Of a stretch of DNA of 64,000 nt, positions 54,460-64,000 are shown piece by piece. The translations under genes and the position numbers were made by a program. Numbering within the stretch: position 1 is the stretch's first letter; each line of letters begins with the position of its first letter. Under the pieces are notes generated by a model. The model worked only from the letters and a program-made list of their open reading frames with translations. It had not been told where the DNA came from and ran no database searches. Source of the DNA: Erigeron canadensis (Eukaryota; Streptophyta; Magnoliopsida; Asterales; Asteraceae); NCBI RefSeq assembly GCF_010389155.1, contig NC_057761.1:17858501-17922500 (forward strand), read 5' to 3'.

Positions 54460-57400
54460 ATGGCTCCCAAATCTTTTCGTAGCAGAGACATTAATTTACG
54501 CACTGTTGCATACAATCCATCCTCTCAAGTCAATGTTGCACATGGTGCCCCTGAGGCAAAATTAATAAAATTGAACCCTAATAATCCCATGGCTAGTTTG
54601 AAAGGGGTTCAAGCCACCGATTCTCTCATTGGAAGAATCCAACTTTTCCTTCTGGACTCTCCCATTGGTGTGACTTTTTCTCTCAATCTACACAAGTTGT
54701 ACCATGACTACTTGTGTGAATTTTGGTACACTGCACAACTCGCTGATGACTGTTCATCAATTTCTTTTTCTCTCAAGGATGGAACAGTTGTGTGTACCAT
54801 CACAGCGGATACTATGAGATGCTCTGCATCTCAACTACTGGAGAGAAGGTGAGACTCCAGTAGTCATTTCCCAAAATATAAACTATCGCCAGGTGCTCCT
54901 TGACATGGGAAACAAGGAATGTTTGGAGAATGGGGTGTTGAAAACCAAAGGTTCCATAACGTTGAAGAGACTCACACCCACATGGAGATAATTTTTCATA
55001 CATATGGTGGAGAGTATGGGAGGAAGTTCTGGTGGCCTTGACCAGATTAACTCTACTCAAGCAGAGATGGCTTACTGCTTATGGAATGGCCTTAGAGTGG
55101 ATTTTGCTGAGATTATCTTTAGAAGTTTTGTGCAAAAGTTGAAGGGTAACAGGGGATTGTGCATACCCTTCTCCAGATTCTTGTCTCCGTGTTTCCTTCA
55201 GATCCTGGGCAGTGATACTTATCACATTACTCAGTCACTTTACACTGTCCCAGAGATGCTGAGGAATTTGGACTCTCTTTGCTCCTCACCTGGAGAGGTC
55301 CAGATGCCAAGTAGAATGCAGCTGGCATTCTCAAAAACTAATGCACCAGTCTAAGGTGAGTCAGAAAGACTACTGGGTGGGCCTCAAAATAATGAGGGGC
55401 CCACCAGATCGTCTGCTGGTACTCTGACGGTTGCTGAACCTGGGCAGCAGTCCTTACCCACCAGCTCCAGCCTGTCAGATCCACCAACATCTCACCCTGG
55501 AGACCTCCCAACAGGTGTCTAGGTAGTTCCAAAGGCAAAACGTTCAATGAAAAGGCGCCTTAGGAGACAGTCAGATCTTGCCCCTGACGTTAGTACCATT
55601 GCCAGCCCTCCAGCCTCTTCCCAACAAGATGCTGGAGATAGTCAAAGGGGTGAACAACAAGCAACCACTTTCGAACTTGCTGTAGGAGGAAGTGGTGAAG
55701 AAGTTAATGGTCAGCCCAGCCCAACTTAGAGTCCGTGTCAGCACTTAACTTACAGAGCCATACTTCTGACACTCTTGAAGCACGAACTGACAAAGTTTCT
55801 GGTCAGTCACAGCTAGAGATCGAGGTTCCAGACTCTTCGGCCCATGATACTACAGCTGAGGATCGAGCAGTTGTGGTTGAGGCACCAGTGACCTTTTTCC
55901 AGGGAGAAGATGCTTCGGCAATGGATCCCCAAATTGGTGAAACCATCCAGGCAACTGGAACTGGTCACCAGGAGTCTGAACAGCTTGTTCAGCCACCCCT
56001 ATCATTCATGGATCTAGGCATGAGTGTGGGTGAGTTTCAGCTCGAATCCTCGAATTCGGATGAGACACATTCTGACCAGGAAATGGCTGATGCATCTACA
56101 CATGATCAGTTTCCTCCCTTTTCTGGTCAACCCCTAGATCTACCAGTTTTAGTTTCACCTCCTGACTTCTCCACACTACAAGAAATTCCTCAATTCGCCT
56201 CTCGACAACTCCTTTCTTCTATGAATGTGCCTAGAAATAGACACATTCTAACCCCACCATCGCCGGCGTACATACCTGAGCATTCTCAGCCTGTACGTCA
56301 ACTTGAATATCTTCCCCTTCTTTCTTCAACAACTCCTTTTGTTTCAACTGGTGTTACTACATTTGGAGGATCAACACTTGTAACACCTCCTCCAGTTGTA
56401 CCTGTAGTGTTTCGAACTGGTCCAGTGACACCTTCCCTTCCGTCACTGGATAGCCAGTTTGTATCCTTTCAATCGGATATCCAAAACCTTCTTACAAGGG
56501 TGGAGGATATTCAAAAGGTACTAGACAAGAATACCAAGTCCCTCTCCAGGTACCAGAAGGAACACATTACAAATGTCAAAATGGTTGACCTAGGGATCAA
56601 TAAGTTCTCTACAAATGAGGACTTGGTATTCTATAAGCTCAATGAGTTGGTCAATTCCTCCAATCTACTTGCAACATCTTTAAGGGAGACTTTTGCACTT
56701 ACTCAAACTGGGGTCACATCCTCCATTACCAACCTGCTGAACACAACTGTTAGATCTTCAGAGGTTGATTTGCAAGAACTTGAAATACAGGTTAAGTTGC
56801 TTATTGAAAAACCTGCTATGGATGTGATCGAGCTTGGCAACTAGTTGGCCACCTCAGTTGGTCAAAAGATAGAAGAAACCTTGGCTGCTAGAGAACAACA
56901 AGACTACAGAGCCCCAGGTTGATCTCACTCCCATTACATCTGAGATCAATCAGTTGAGGTGCAGTCTGGATACTCTGGCCAGCAAGGTATCTGAACACTC
57001 CACTGCAATACATAATCTGACAACTGAAGTTGGCAAAATAAAAGATAAGGAAGTGGTGAAGGATGTTGGTACAACTGGGCTCTCCTCAAACTGAAACAAA
57101 TGGCAATGCGTTGGTCCAGTCACAAGAAGTCAATCATCTTTGGAGGACAGTTCGAATGATTTGTGGAGTTTTCAAGGAGTGCAAGAACATGGGGTCATGG
57201 CAGCCTCTAGATCGCTTACCCTCCAGTCCTTTGGATTTTGATGCAATTAGAAAAGGACTAGAAGCTGCCAAGGGGGAAAGATCTGTAAACATCCCCGACA
57301 CTCACATTGAAACTCCAAGTTTAAGTATTGGAAAAGAGTTGGTTGTCGCTGCCAGTACTAATGCTGGTATGCAAGTAATTGAAGAATTTGAGGATGTTGG

Positions 57401-58403
57401 TGATAGGGGGAAGAAGAATAAGGGCAAGGCACTTGTAACTGATGAATCTGCCCAGTCGGCCACTGATATACCCTTATTAGAAATTGGAAATCCTGATCAG
57501 CTTCCTTCAGTGACTGAATCTGACAGCAAGAGATTGGCTAGAATTGGCAATGCAATAAATGAAAGGAAGAAACAAAAGAAAGCCACTTTGCTAGTTTCAA
57601 GGGTTCAACTGCAAGGATTAGGCATACTTGATGTTAATGATGCTAATCTGTTGGGCATCTCACTGGAGCAATATAGGAAGGTCAAGAGTGACCCAAGGAT
57701 AGTGGGACTCGTGAATGATATGATTGAAGTCCATCTGGACAAAGACTATCCTGATGATGAAGCTGAGCATGATGCCAGAAATTTAAATATATCAGTGGAG
57801 AAGGCCAAGGAAGCTAGAACTGAAGGGATTCTTAAACGAACTGAGCAAATATCGAAAAAGGTCAAACAAGTATTGAACCCACCCAAGCCTAAGAGCAAGT
57901 TAAAGCCTAAACCCTTGTCAAGGGATGCAAACTTAAGGACTTGGGTGGAACCCAATGAGCCATCCACTGAAGATATTCGAGCTGTTGTACAAAAACTGAG
58001 CACTGCCCAGATCAAACTGGTCAATGAGTCTGACGCACGTGCATACTTAAATGAAGTTCTTCAGCGAAGATATCATCCAGGAAAAATCAATGAAATCAAA
58101 GTTACAATCAAACCTGGAGGAAGGCAATTTTTGGTGACTATTCAATACTTCAATGGACCACAACTCACAACTGAGAATCCAGATGTTCATCAATATGGAC
58201 ATTCTGAGCATGTTGAAATGTTAAATTTGCTGGAGGCAAGGCAGCACAAGAACAAGATTGAAAAGGGTTGGGTTTATGTACTTCAAAGTCTGATCAAGTT
58301 CAAGGAAGATGTTGAGAAAAGATTGAACTTCGATTCTGAAGATAGACAACCCATCTCTTTAGTTGCAAAGAGAAGAAGATTTGGCGAAGGGCCATCTGCT
58401 TAA
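54460..58403 (+). pseudogene. Extra 3' ORF of element B
   Basis: It is homologous over its whole length to the extra ORF of A, starting MAPKSFRSRDIN at 54460. The conserved N-terminal block (YHDYLCEFWYTA, ISFSLKDGT, YCLWNGLRVDFAE), Ser/Pro/Gln-rich middle, coiled-coil segment (LLTRVEDIQKVLDKNTKSLS region, about 56480-56760) and C-terminal NPDVHQYGHSEHVEML (about 58180) are kept. It is broken by a 2-bp loss near 54812, a TAA near 54989, stops at about 55352 and 55520, frame changes near 55730 and a TAG at 56842-56844, with a short deletion near 56890. The last part (57063-58403) is open to its natural stop. No membrane segment seen. Confidence 0.85.
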
Positions 58404-58590
58404 GATCTTCTTCAGTTATCTATTTTGTAATTTTACTTATTGTCTTGTAACTTTTGTAACATATCAATGCATTTGATGATCTATAAAAATGCCTTGGAAA
58501 CTTAGATTAGATTTAGTCATACAAATCCTTCAAGTTCATACTTGTATAGTTACTAAAACTTGAACAGACTTGGCAATATTTCAGGACAAA

Positions 58591-58601
58591 TAGGGGGAAT
58601 T
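58591..58601 (+). other. Polypurine tract of element B
   Basis: TAGGGGGAATT directly before the TGTTAG start of the 3' LTR, as in element A. Confidence 0.9.
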
Positions 58602-59557
58602 TGTTAGATACAGTTTCGTCCAAACTGGCCAGTCTCTAGTTGCAACTGGAGACTAGAAGATTTGTCCATAAATATATTGAAGTCCAGTTGCAACGTACAG
58701 TTAATGCAACTGAAGACTTCCTCCAGTTGAGATCTGATCAGAATTGAAGACATTCCAATTGACGTCGAAGACAACAAATGGAAGATAGAGAATGACAATG
58801 GCAGCGAAGCCCAGTTGGCATTTTACACAGATTGAAACTGGAGAATATCAGTTTAAAGCCTTTACAATGCTTTACACTATTTATGAGAAAGACCTTTTTG
58901 CTTTATGCAGCTTTTTACAGACAATATCATTTGTCTATGATTAAAGTACAAAAGTGCACAAAGCAGGTTAGATAAAGTAATGTCTTGACTTACCTTATCA
59001 AGCATTTCAAAGGAACTCACTTAGTTTCCTTAAATGCTGTCAACCATATCTATACGACAAAGTTGGATTCCCAATGCCAACTTTGTCAATAAATAGAGGT
59101 CTTTGCACAACAAGAATATAACTTTGCATATTCAGACTTTTGCAATATTCTTGGTGTACTTGTGCAATATTCTCTCAATCGTAAAAGGGAACACTTCACC
59201 ACTTTAAGTGTTTCGATTATTAAAGAGAATTTCCGAGTATAGATCATTTGTATTTCATAGGCTGTTAGGATATTTACATTTATGTATTATCTTGGTTCCG
59301 CAACAACCTTGTATTTTATTTAGCATCAATAAATAAAATACATTTGAAAATTACAACTTGGTTTCACCATTTTACTTTGTTATATTTACTTATTGCATTG
59401 TCTTTCCTTTTGTCACCTACTAAGTAATCTATTCAAGGACTTGGTATACAATCACTGTAACTGGTCGTCTCCAGTTCAGCGTTTATATTTCAAAGAACTC
59501 TCACCATTGACATAGAGGTGTCTTCAGTTAGTACCATCTCTTGAGTTGGGACTTATA
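58602..59557 (+). repeat. 3' LTR of element B
   Basis: It runs TGTTAGATAC to GGGACTTATA and pairs with 46960-47915 at the same length, 956 bp, with scattered substitutions. Confidence 0.95.
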
Positions 59558-61100
59558 TTATAAAAGTCGAATTTTAATTAAATAAACTAGGGTTTTGTTT
59601 AATTAAGTTCAACCTAATTTAATGGTTAATTCAAACCCTCTAAGCAAGTTTTGATATTATGAATTGACATGTTTATTTGATGTAAATTGTATGCTTGTGT
59701 ACTTGATTTATTTAAGGTTGTTAAATAATAGTAAAAATCATAAGGGATTCATGCAAAATACCTTGTGATTATTACTGCAATATAGTGATATAAAAGGCAT
59801 ACAATAATGATCTAATAATTAGGGTTAATTATGAGATAATTGTGTGACTATGTGAATTTTTCGTGTCATTTTTCTGCTTTGTGACAGTTCACTAAAAAAT
59901 TCATGTCTTTTAATCCGTAATGAGTTAGAGGCTGTGCTTTGAACTGTAGATGCTCAACACATAGGGCTAAAACTTTGTAGTTCTGGTCGAAATATGAATC
60001 AGACCAGAAACAGGTCTAAACAGGTTGTGAAGCTACTGGAAAATTCGAGTCAGCAACTATGTGTTTATGTGATAATTGATTGTTTTATATATGTTTAAGG
60101 CTTACGCAATCAAGAAACTTGATGTATGTGGTCCTCTTCTTTGAAGGGGGGGCCAGATTAGACAAAATTGAAACCATAGTGACATGTTTAGGTGGCCTAT
60201 CATAACTCGTTGCATGCTTAATAGTTAATAGATTAGTAAAGTTTATTGTTTTGCGTATTTATTGAGATATAAATGGTGATGCAAAATAGTTTTGAGAAAA
60301 TATAAACTTGATTAAGCAATATCAAAATAAGAGATTTTTTAATAAAATTGGAGTCTTACAACCTTGAGATACACCGGCTCACCCATTTGAACAAACTCTA
60401 AGAGAGGTATAAGCCGGAGTGCACTAGCCTTCTAAAAGGGCGGGTTTTTAATTGCGTCCATCACAAACCTTTGCCCTTACACTTCTTTGTGCATTCAAAT
60501 GGAGCTACCGAGCTCTCTTGAGTTGTTAAGACTATACAAATGATTTTTATTAAATGTTATGTCATGAAGATTTGCATGAGTCTTCGTACATAAACTTTGA
60601 TTCACATCAAATGCATTACCCATTCAAAGTTAAGTCATAGCCACCCACTTCGCTTAGAGCGCCTCCCAGGTACTATTTGACCCTATGTGAGACCATAGGC
60701 GGCTGGTATCTCTTGAGGGTAGATTACCGGCCTGTTGTGAGACCAGCGGCGGACTATTTACACGTTCTTAATTGGGTGGCTTAAAACGAGTTAAGATGAT
60801 GAGGCCTTGACCCGTGGCATAAGATGGAACAAAACATGTTTACAAAACACTTAAACACCCCTTTAGTGTTGTTGTAAGTTCCATAACTCTAGGAGTTGCA
60901 TTAGATATGCAATCACTAATTGTTACTTACCATTTTGAATATCATCATCTCTAGTTGATCAACAGATGCGGTGATGGTATATCAAATTGGATCCTAGCCT
61001 TAATGAAATTAATTATTAAAAGTATTTAACATGGGTAAATTACATTTCTTAAGGATTATTATCGAAAATACCAATAATTGAACTTTTGTCTGTTTTGTAG
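59558..61100 (+). other. Leader of element D, right part
   Basis: Non-coding DNA between element B and gag of D. The part 59930-60765 matches 31050-32292 (repeat E) block by block. A T-rich stretch and TTTTGTAG at about 61100 could be an intron acceptor just before gag. Confidence 0.7.
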
Positions 61101-61906
61101 ATTGCAACAACAAATCCTACTCAAAACACACACCAATCGGCTTTTAGGTAGATGCTAAAAAGAGAAAAACTTTATGGACCAAACTTCAATGATTGGTTTC
61201 GTCAGTTGAGAATAGTTCTAAGAGCTGAAAGGAAATATGAAATCCTTGAAGAAGAGAGACCCGTTGTTTCGGGAACTGATGCTACAACTAGAGAGTTGAG
61301 TGCATACAGTACTGTGTATGGAAAGCAAGCTAATATGGATTTGTTTGAACTGGTTAAAATAATTCATTGCTTACAGCACGATCAAGGAACACCGGTTGGA
61401 CCTCATGTACTAAAGATGAAAACGTACTTTGAGCATTTGGAAAGGTTGAATTATGCTTACCCTCCTACTGTTGTGATTGGCATGATTCTCAAATCTTTAT
61501 CTAAGGATATTGAGGAGTTTGTGCGCAATTATAAAATGCATAGATGAATAAAACCATTGTTGAACTTCAGGTTAATGAGTATGAAAAGAAGTTTCCAAAG
61601 AAATCTTCTACACCCCAAGTTCTCACGATCAAGGGGGGAAGAGTCCAGAAAGGAAAGCAACTAAAAGCTAAGGGCAAGAAAGATGGCAAGGGAAAGCAAA
61701 GTACTTCAGTGCCAAAACCAAAGAAAATGCCTCCAGCAAAAAAGGAAAAACTAGCTAAGGACCAAACTTGTTTTCACTGTAATGAAGTGGGACATTGGAA
61801 GAGGAATTGTCCTAAATACCTAGCCGAGTTGAATGTGAAGAAGAAGCAAACTGGTTTGGCCAGTACTTCAGGTATCTTCACAATTGAATTATATTCCTTT
61901 TTGTAA
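61101..61906 (+). pseudogene. Element D gag
   Basis: The coding-like start reads ATT GCA ACA ACA AAT CCT, where a Met codon would be expected, and a TAG follows at about 61150. From 61152 the frame is open (MLKREKLYGPNFNDWFRQLR) through a copia gag segment to a stop at 61547. A second frame (61544-61906) holds a Lys-rich region and a CCHC knuckle (CFHCNEVGHWKRNC, about 61769-61810). About 80 residues of the usual gag seem to be missing after the TVYGKQ segment. Confidence 0.8.
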
Positions 61907-63140
61907 GCGTAAATCATGGGTATATGACACTAGGTGTGGTACTCATATCTGTAAAATTTTTACAGGGGCTTAGAAGGAGAAAGAAGCTGAAACCAGGATC
62001 TTTACAATGGTCTACCGGCAGTTGATATGAAATTGATATGCGTGGTTGTGATTCAAATTGATATGAATTTGATATGCGTGGTTGTGATTCAAATAATTCA
62101 ATGTATATAGTTAGCAAACTAGTCAAGACACATCTGGAATCGACTTATCTTTGGCATTGTCGACTTGCTCATGTCGGCAAGAAACGCATTGAGAGACTTT
62201 AACGTGAAGGGATATTAGAATCAACTGATGAATCATTTGATAAATGCATATCTTGTGTTTCCGAAAAGATGACAAATAAACCTTTTCCAAATAAACCGGA
62301 GAGGGCTAAGGAACTACTTGGACTAATACATTCGGATGTATGTGGCCCATTTAGACATGTGTCAAGGAGAGGTGCTAGCTATTTTGTCACTTTTACGGAT
62401 GATTTTAGTCGTTATGGTTATGTTTACTTGCTGAAACATAAACATGAAGTCTTTGAAACATTCAAGGTGTTTAAAAGTGAAGTAGAAAATCAACTCGGTA
62501 GAACCATCAAGATTCTTCGTTCGGATCGAGGTGGTGAGTACTTAAGCCAAGAGTTTAAAGATCATCTTAAAGCTTGTGGAATCATTCAACAGCTTACTCC
62601 TCCATATACTCCACAGCACAATGGTGTATCGGAGAAGAGGAATCGAACATTGCTTGAAATGGTTCGATTTATGATGAATCTTAAAACTCTTCCATTTTCG
62701 TTCTGGGATTATGCCCTAGAGACTGTTGTACGCATTCTCAATATGGTTCCAACTAAGAAGGTTGACAAGACACCGCATGAATTGTGGCATGGGAGTGTTC
62801 CCAATTTGTCTTACTTACGGGTTTGGGGATGTGAGGCTCTTGTGAAGAGAGATAGGCCTAACAAACTAGAACCTAGATTCGTTAAGTGCATCTTTATAAG
62901 ATACCCAAAGGAAACTATGGGTTACTACTTCTACTTTCCTACCGAAAACACTGTCAAAGTTTTTCGATTTGCTGAGTTTCTTGAAAAGAAGCTCATATCT
63001 CAAGAAGACAGTGGGAGGATTGTTGAACTTAATGAGGTTCAAGAGCAAGATGTGTTAACTTCCGAAAAGACTAGCAATCGTCAGCTTGGGGGGAAAATGT
63101 TTAAAGAGATGAATCTCATGAATATCAAGTTGAAGATAAT
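61907..63140 (+). pseudogene. Element D protease and integrase
   Basis: The protease stretch is badly decayed; its site reads Asp-Thr-Arg (WVYDTRCGTHIC, about 61915-61950) and is followed by several stops and a ~50-bp duplicated segment (GATATGCGTGGTTGTGATTC, 62034 and 62075). A gag-pre-integrase part (LWHCRLAHVGKKRIERL) follows. From 62269 to 63150 the integrase is open with all three acidic motifs, HSDVCGPF, RSDRGGEY and NGVSEKRNRTLLEM, and a C-terminal WGCEALVKR region. Confidence 0.87.
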
Positions 63141-64000
63141 GAAAATGTGATTCCAATTTGTAGGTCCTCAAGGATGATACGTGCTCGTAAAAGATTAAAT
63201 CTTATGGTTGAGTCTGAAGAACACGTATTAGGAGACTTAAATGAACCTCCTAATTTCAATGCTGCATTATCGGATCCGGAGTCTGACAAATGGCTTGAAG
63301 CTGCGAATGTGGAAATTAAATCCATGAAAGATAATCAAGTTTGGAGCTTGGTTGATCTTCCACCAAATGGTAGAACCGTTGGGTGTAAATGGATCTTCAA
63401 GAAGAAGACCGACATGGATGGAAATGTACACACCTATAAAGCTCGTCTTGTGGCAAAAGGCTATTTTCAACTTTACGGAGTTGACTATGAGGAGACCTTT
63501 TCTCCCATCGCGGACATTAGAGCTAATAGGATCATCTTAGCCATAGTTGCATTCTATGACTTTGAGATATGGCAAATGGATGTCAAAACCGCCTTCTTAA
63601 ACGGTTTTCTAGACGAGGAAGTCTATATGGTTCAACCGGAAGGTTTTGTCGATCCAAAACATCTCAACAAAGTATGCAAACTTCAAAGGTCTATTTATGG
63701 ATTAAAGCAAGCATCAAGAAGTTGGAATAAAAAGTTTGATGAGGAAATCAAGAACTTTGGTTTTGCTCAAAATCCTGATGAGCCATGTGTATATCGCAAA
63801 GCTAGTGGGAGTAATGTTACTTTCCTTGTCTTATATGTAGATGACATATTGATAATAGGAAATCACATTCCAATGTTGAAAGACGTTAAATCTTATCTTG
63901 GAAAGTGTTTTGCTATGAAAGATTTGGGAGAAGCAGCATTTATTCTTCGAATAAAGATTTATAGAGATAGAAGCAAAAGGTTGATCGAATTAAGTCAAAG
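63141..64000 (+). CDS. Element D reverse transcriptase, partial, open to window edge
   Basis: The frame entered near 63141 has no stop up to base 64000. Motifs in order: [102 protein letters not shown] (about 63831-63860) and FAMKDLGEA. This is the polymerase of a Ty1/copia element. It is joined to the integrase frame by a frame change near 63130. It is the longest undamaged copia RT frame in the window. Confidence 0.9.

Larger units (their letters stand above)
46960..59557 (+). mobile_element. Copia retrotransposon B, complete, 12.6 kb, with extra 3' ORF
   Basis: Two 956-bp LTRs flank primer site, gag, pol, extra ORF and polypurine tract on the plus strand. Gene order and proteins match element A in the opposite orientation, so both belong to one family of the SIRE/Maximus type. 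The LTRs differ from each other more than those of A, so B looks older. Both LTRs end TA, not CA, and no clear target duplication is seen. Gag, pol and extra ORF are all broken. Confidence 0.95.
46243..64000 (+). mobile_element. Copia retrotransposon D, 3'-truncated by window edge, split by B
   Basis: The order is LTR, initiator-Met-type primer site, leader, gag, pol, running off the right end inside reverse transcriptase. Element B (46960-59557) interrupts the leader. Gag and the protease carry damage, but the reverse transcriptase frame is open for over 280 codons to the window edge. Confidence 0.85.

Noticed and set aside
63141..64000. Endogenous plant virus polymerase
   Set aside because: Motif set and neighbouring integrase are those of Ty1/copia, not a pararetrovirus.

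Overview
This window is a gene-poor, repeat-dense piece of a higher-plant nuclear chromosome. Evidence: plant Ty1/copia and Ty3/gypsy retrotransposons with initiator-Met primer sites, a CACTA transposon, a Mutator-type MITE and an hAT-like MITE, GT-AG introns, a plant-specific FAR1-RELATED SEQUENCE gene, and AT-rich non-coding DNA. It looks like a eudicot; species and family cannot be fixed from the sequence alone. No bacterial features, tRNA, rRNA or CRISPR were found. No clearly intact host gene was seen.

Layout. 1-3783: 5' part of a minus-strand copia element (C): gag, primer site, 5' LTR; the rest lies left of the window. 3784-4850: AT-rich DNA with direct repeats and a possible small exon fragment. 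4853-7470: broken FAR1-related (FRS) gene, minus strand. 7540-21085: a ~115-bp tandem array split by element A, a 12.5-kb minus-strand copia element (8071-20553, target duplication TAATC) with a long extra ORF downstream of pol. 21799-30820: 5' LTR and gag of a gypsy element (F1), split by a 7.1-kb minus-strand copia element (G, 23074-30198). 30822-32292: remnant of copia RNase H plus a repeat (E) carrying an hAT-like MITE (31517-31935). 32293-35115: a 2.8-kb TGTAAC/GTTACA LTR. 35116 to ~46100: pol and 3' part of a second gypsy element (F2, Tat-like, two RNase H domains), interrupted by a 6.3-kb CACTA element (35919-42249, duplication GAT) and by a Mutator-type MITE (42985-43296, 9-bp duplication). 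The CACTA element carries exons of an SR-type splicing-factor gene and a 3.4-kb solo LTR (38170-41609, duplication AAGAC). 46243-64000: a plus-strand copia element (D) with LTR, leader, gag and pol running off the window; its leader is split by element B (46960-59557), a 12.6-kb plus-strand relative of A.

How it fits together. The window is a nested stack of insertions whose order can be read: A after the tandem array, G after F1, the solo-LTR parent after CACTA after F2, the Mutator MITE after F2, the hAT MITE after E, B after D. In three cases removing the insert restores the interrupted sequence (CACTA and Mutator MITE in F2 restore the reading frame; the hAT MITE restores the sequence seen in D).

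Most notable: A and B, two diverged copies of one copia family, carry a ~1,200-residue extra ORF preceded at the same place by its own TATA box and a shared G-box block, which suggests an internal promoter. Also notable are a gene-capturing CACTA element with intact splice sites, an array of about 30 copies of a conserved AACGATCT core spaced ~25 bp, and a bZIP-type TGACGTCA site duplicated in one LTR of G.
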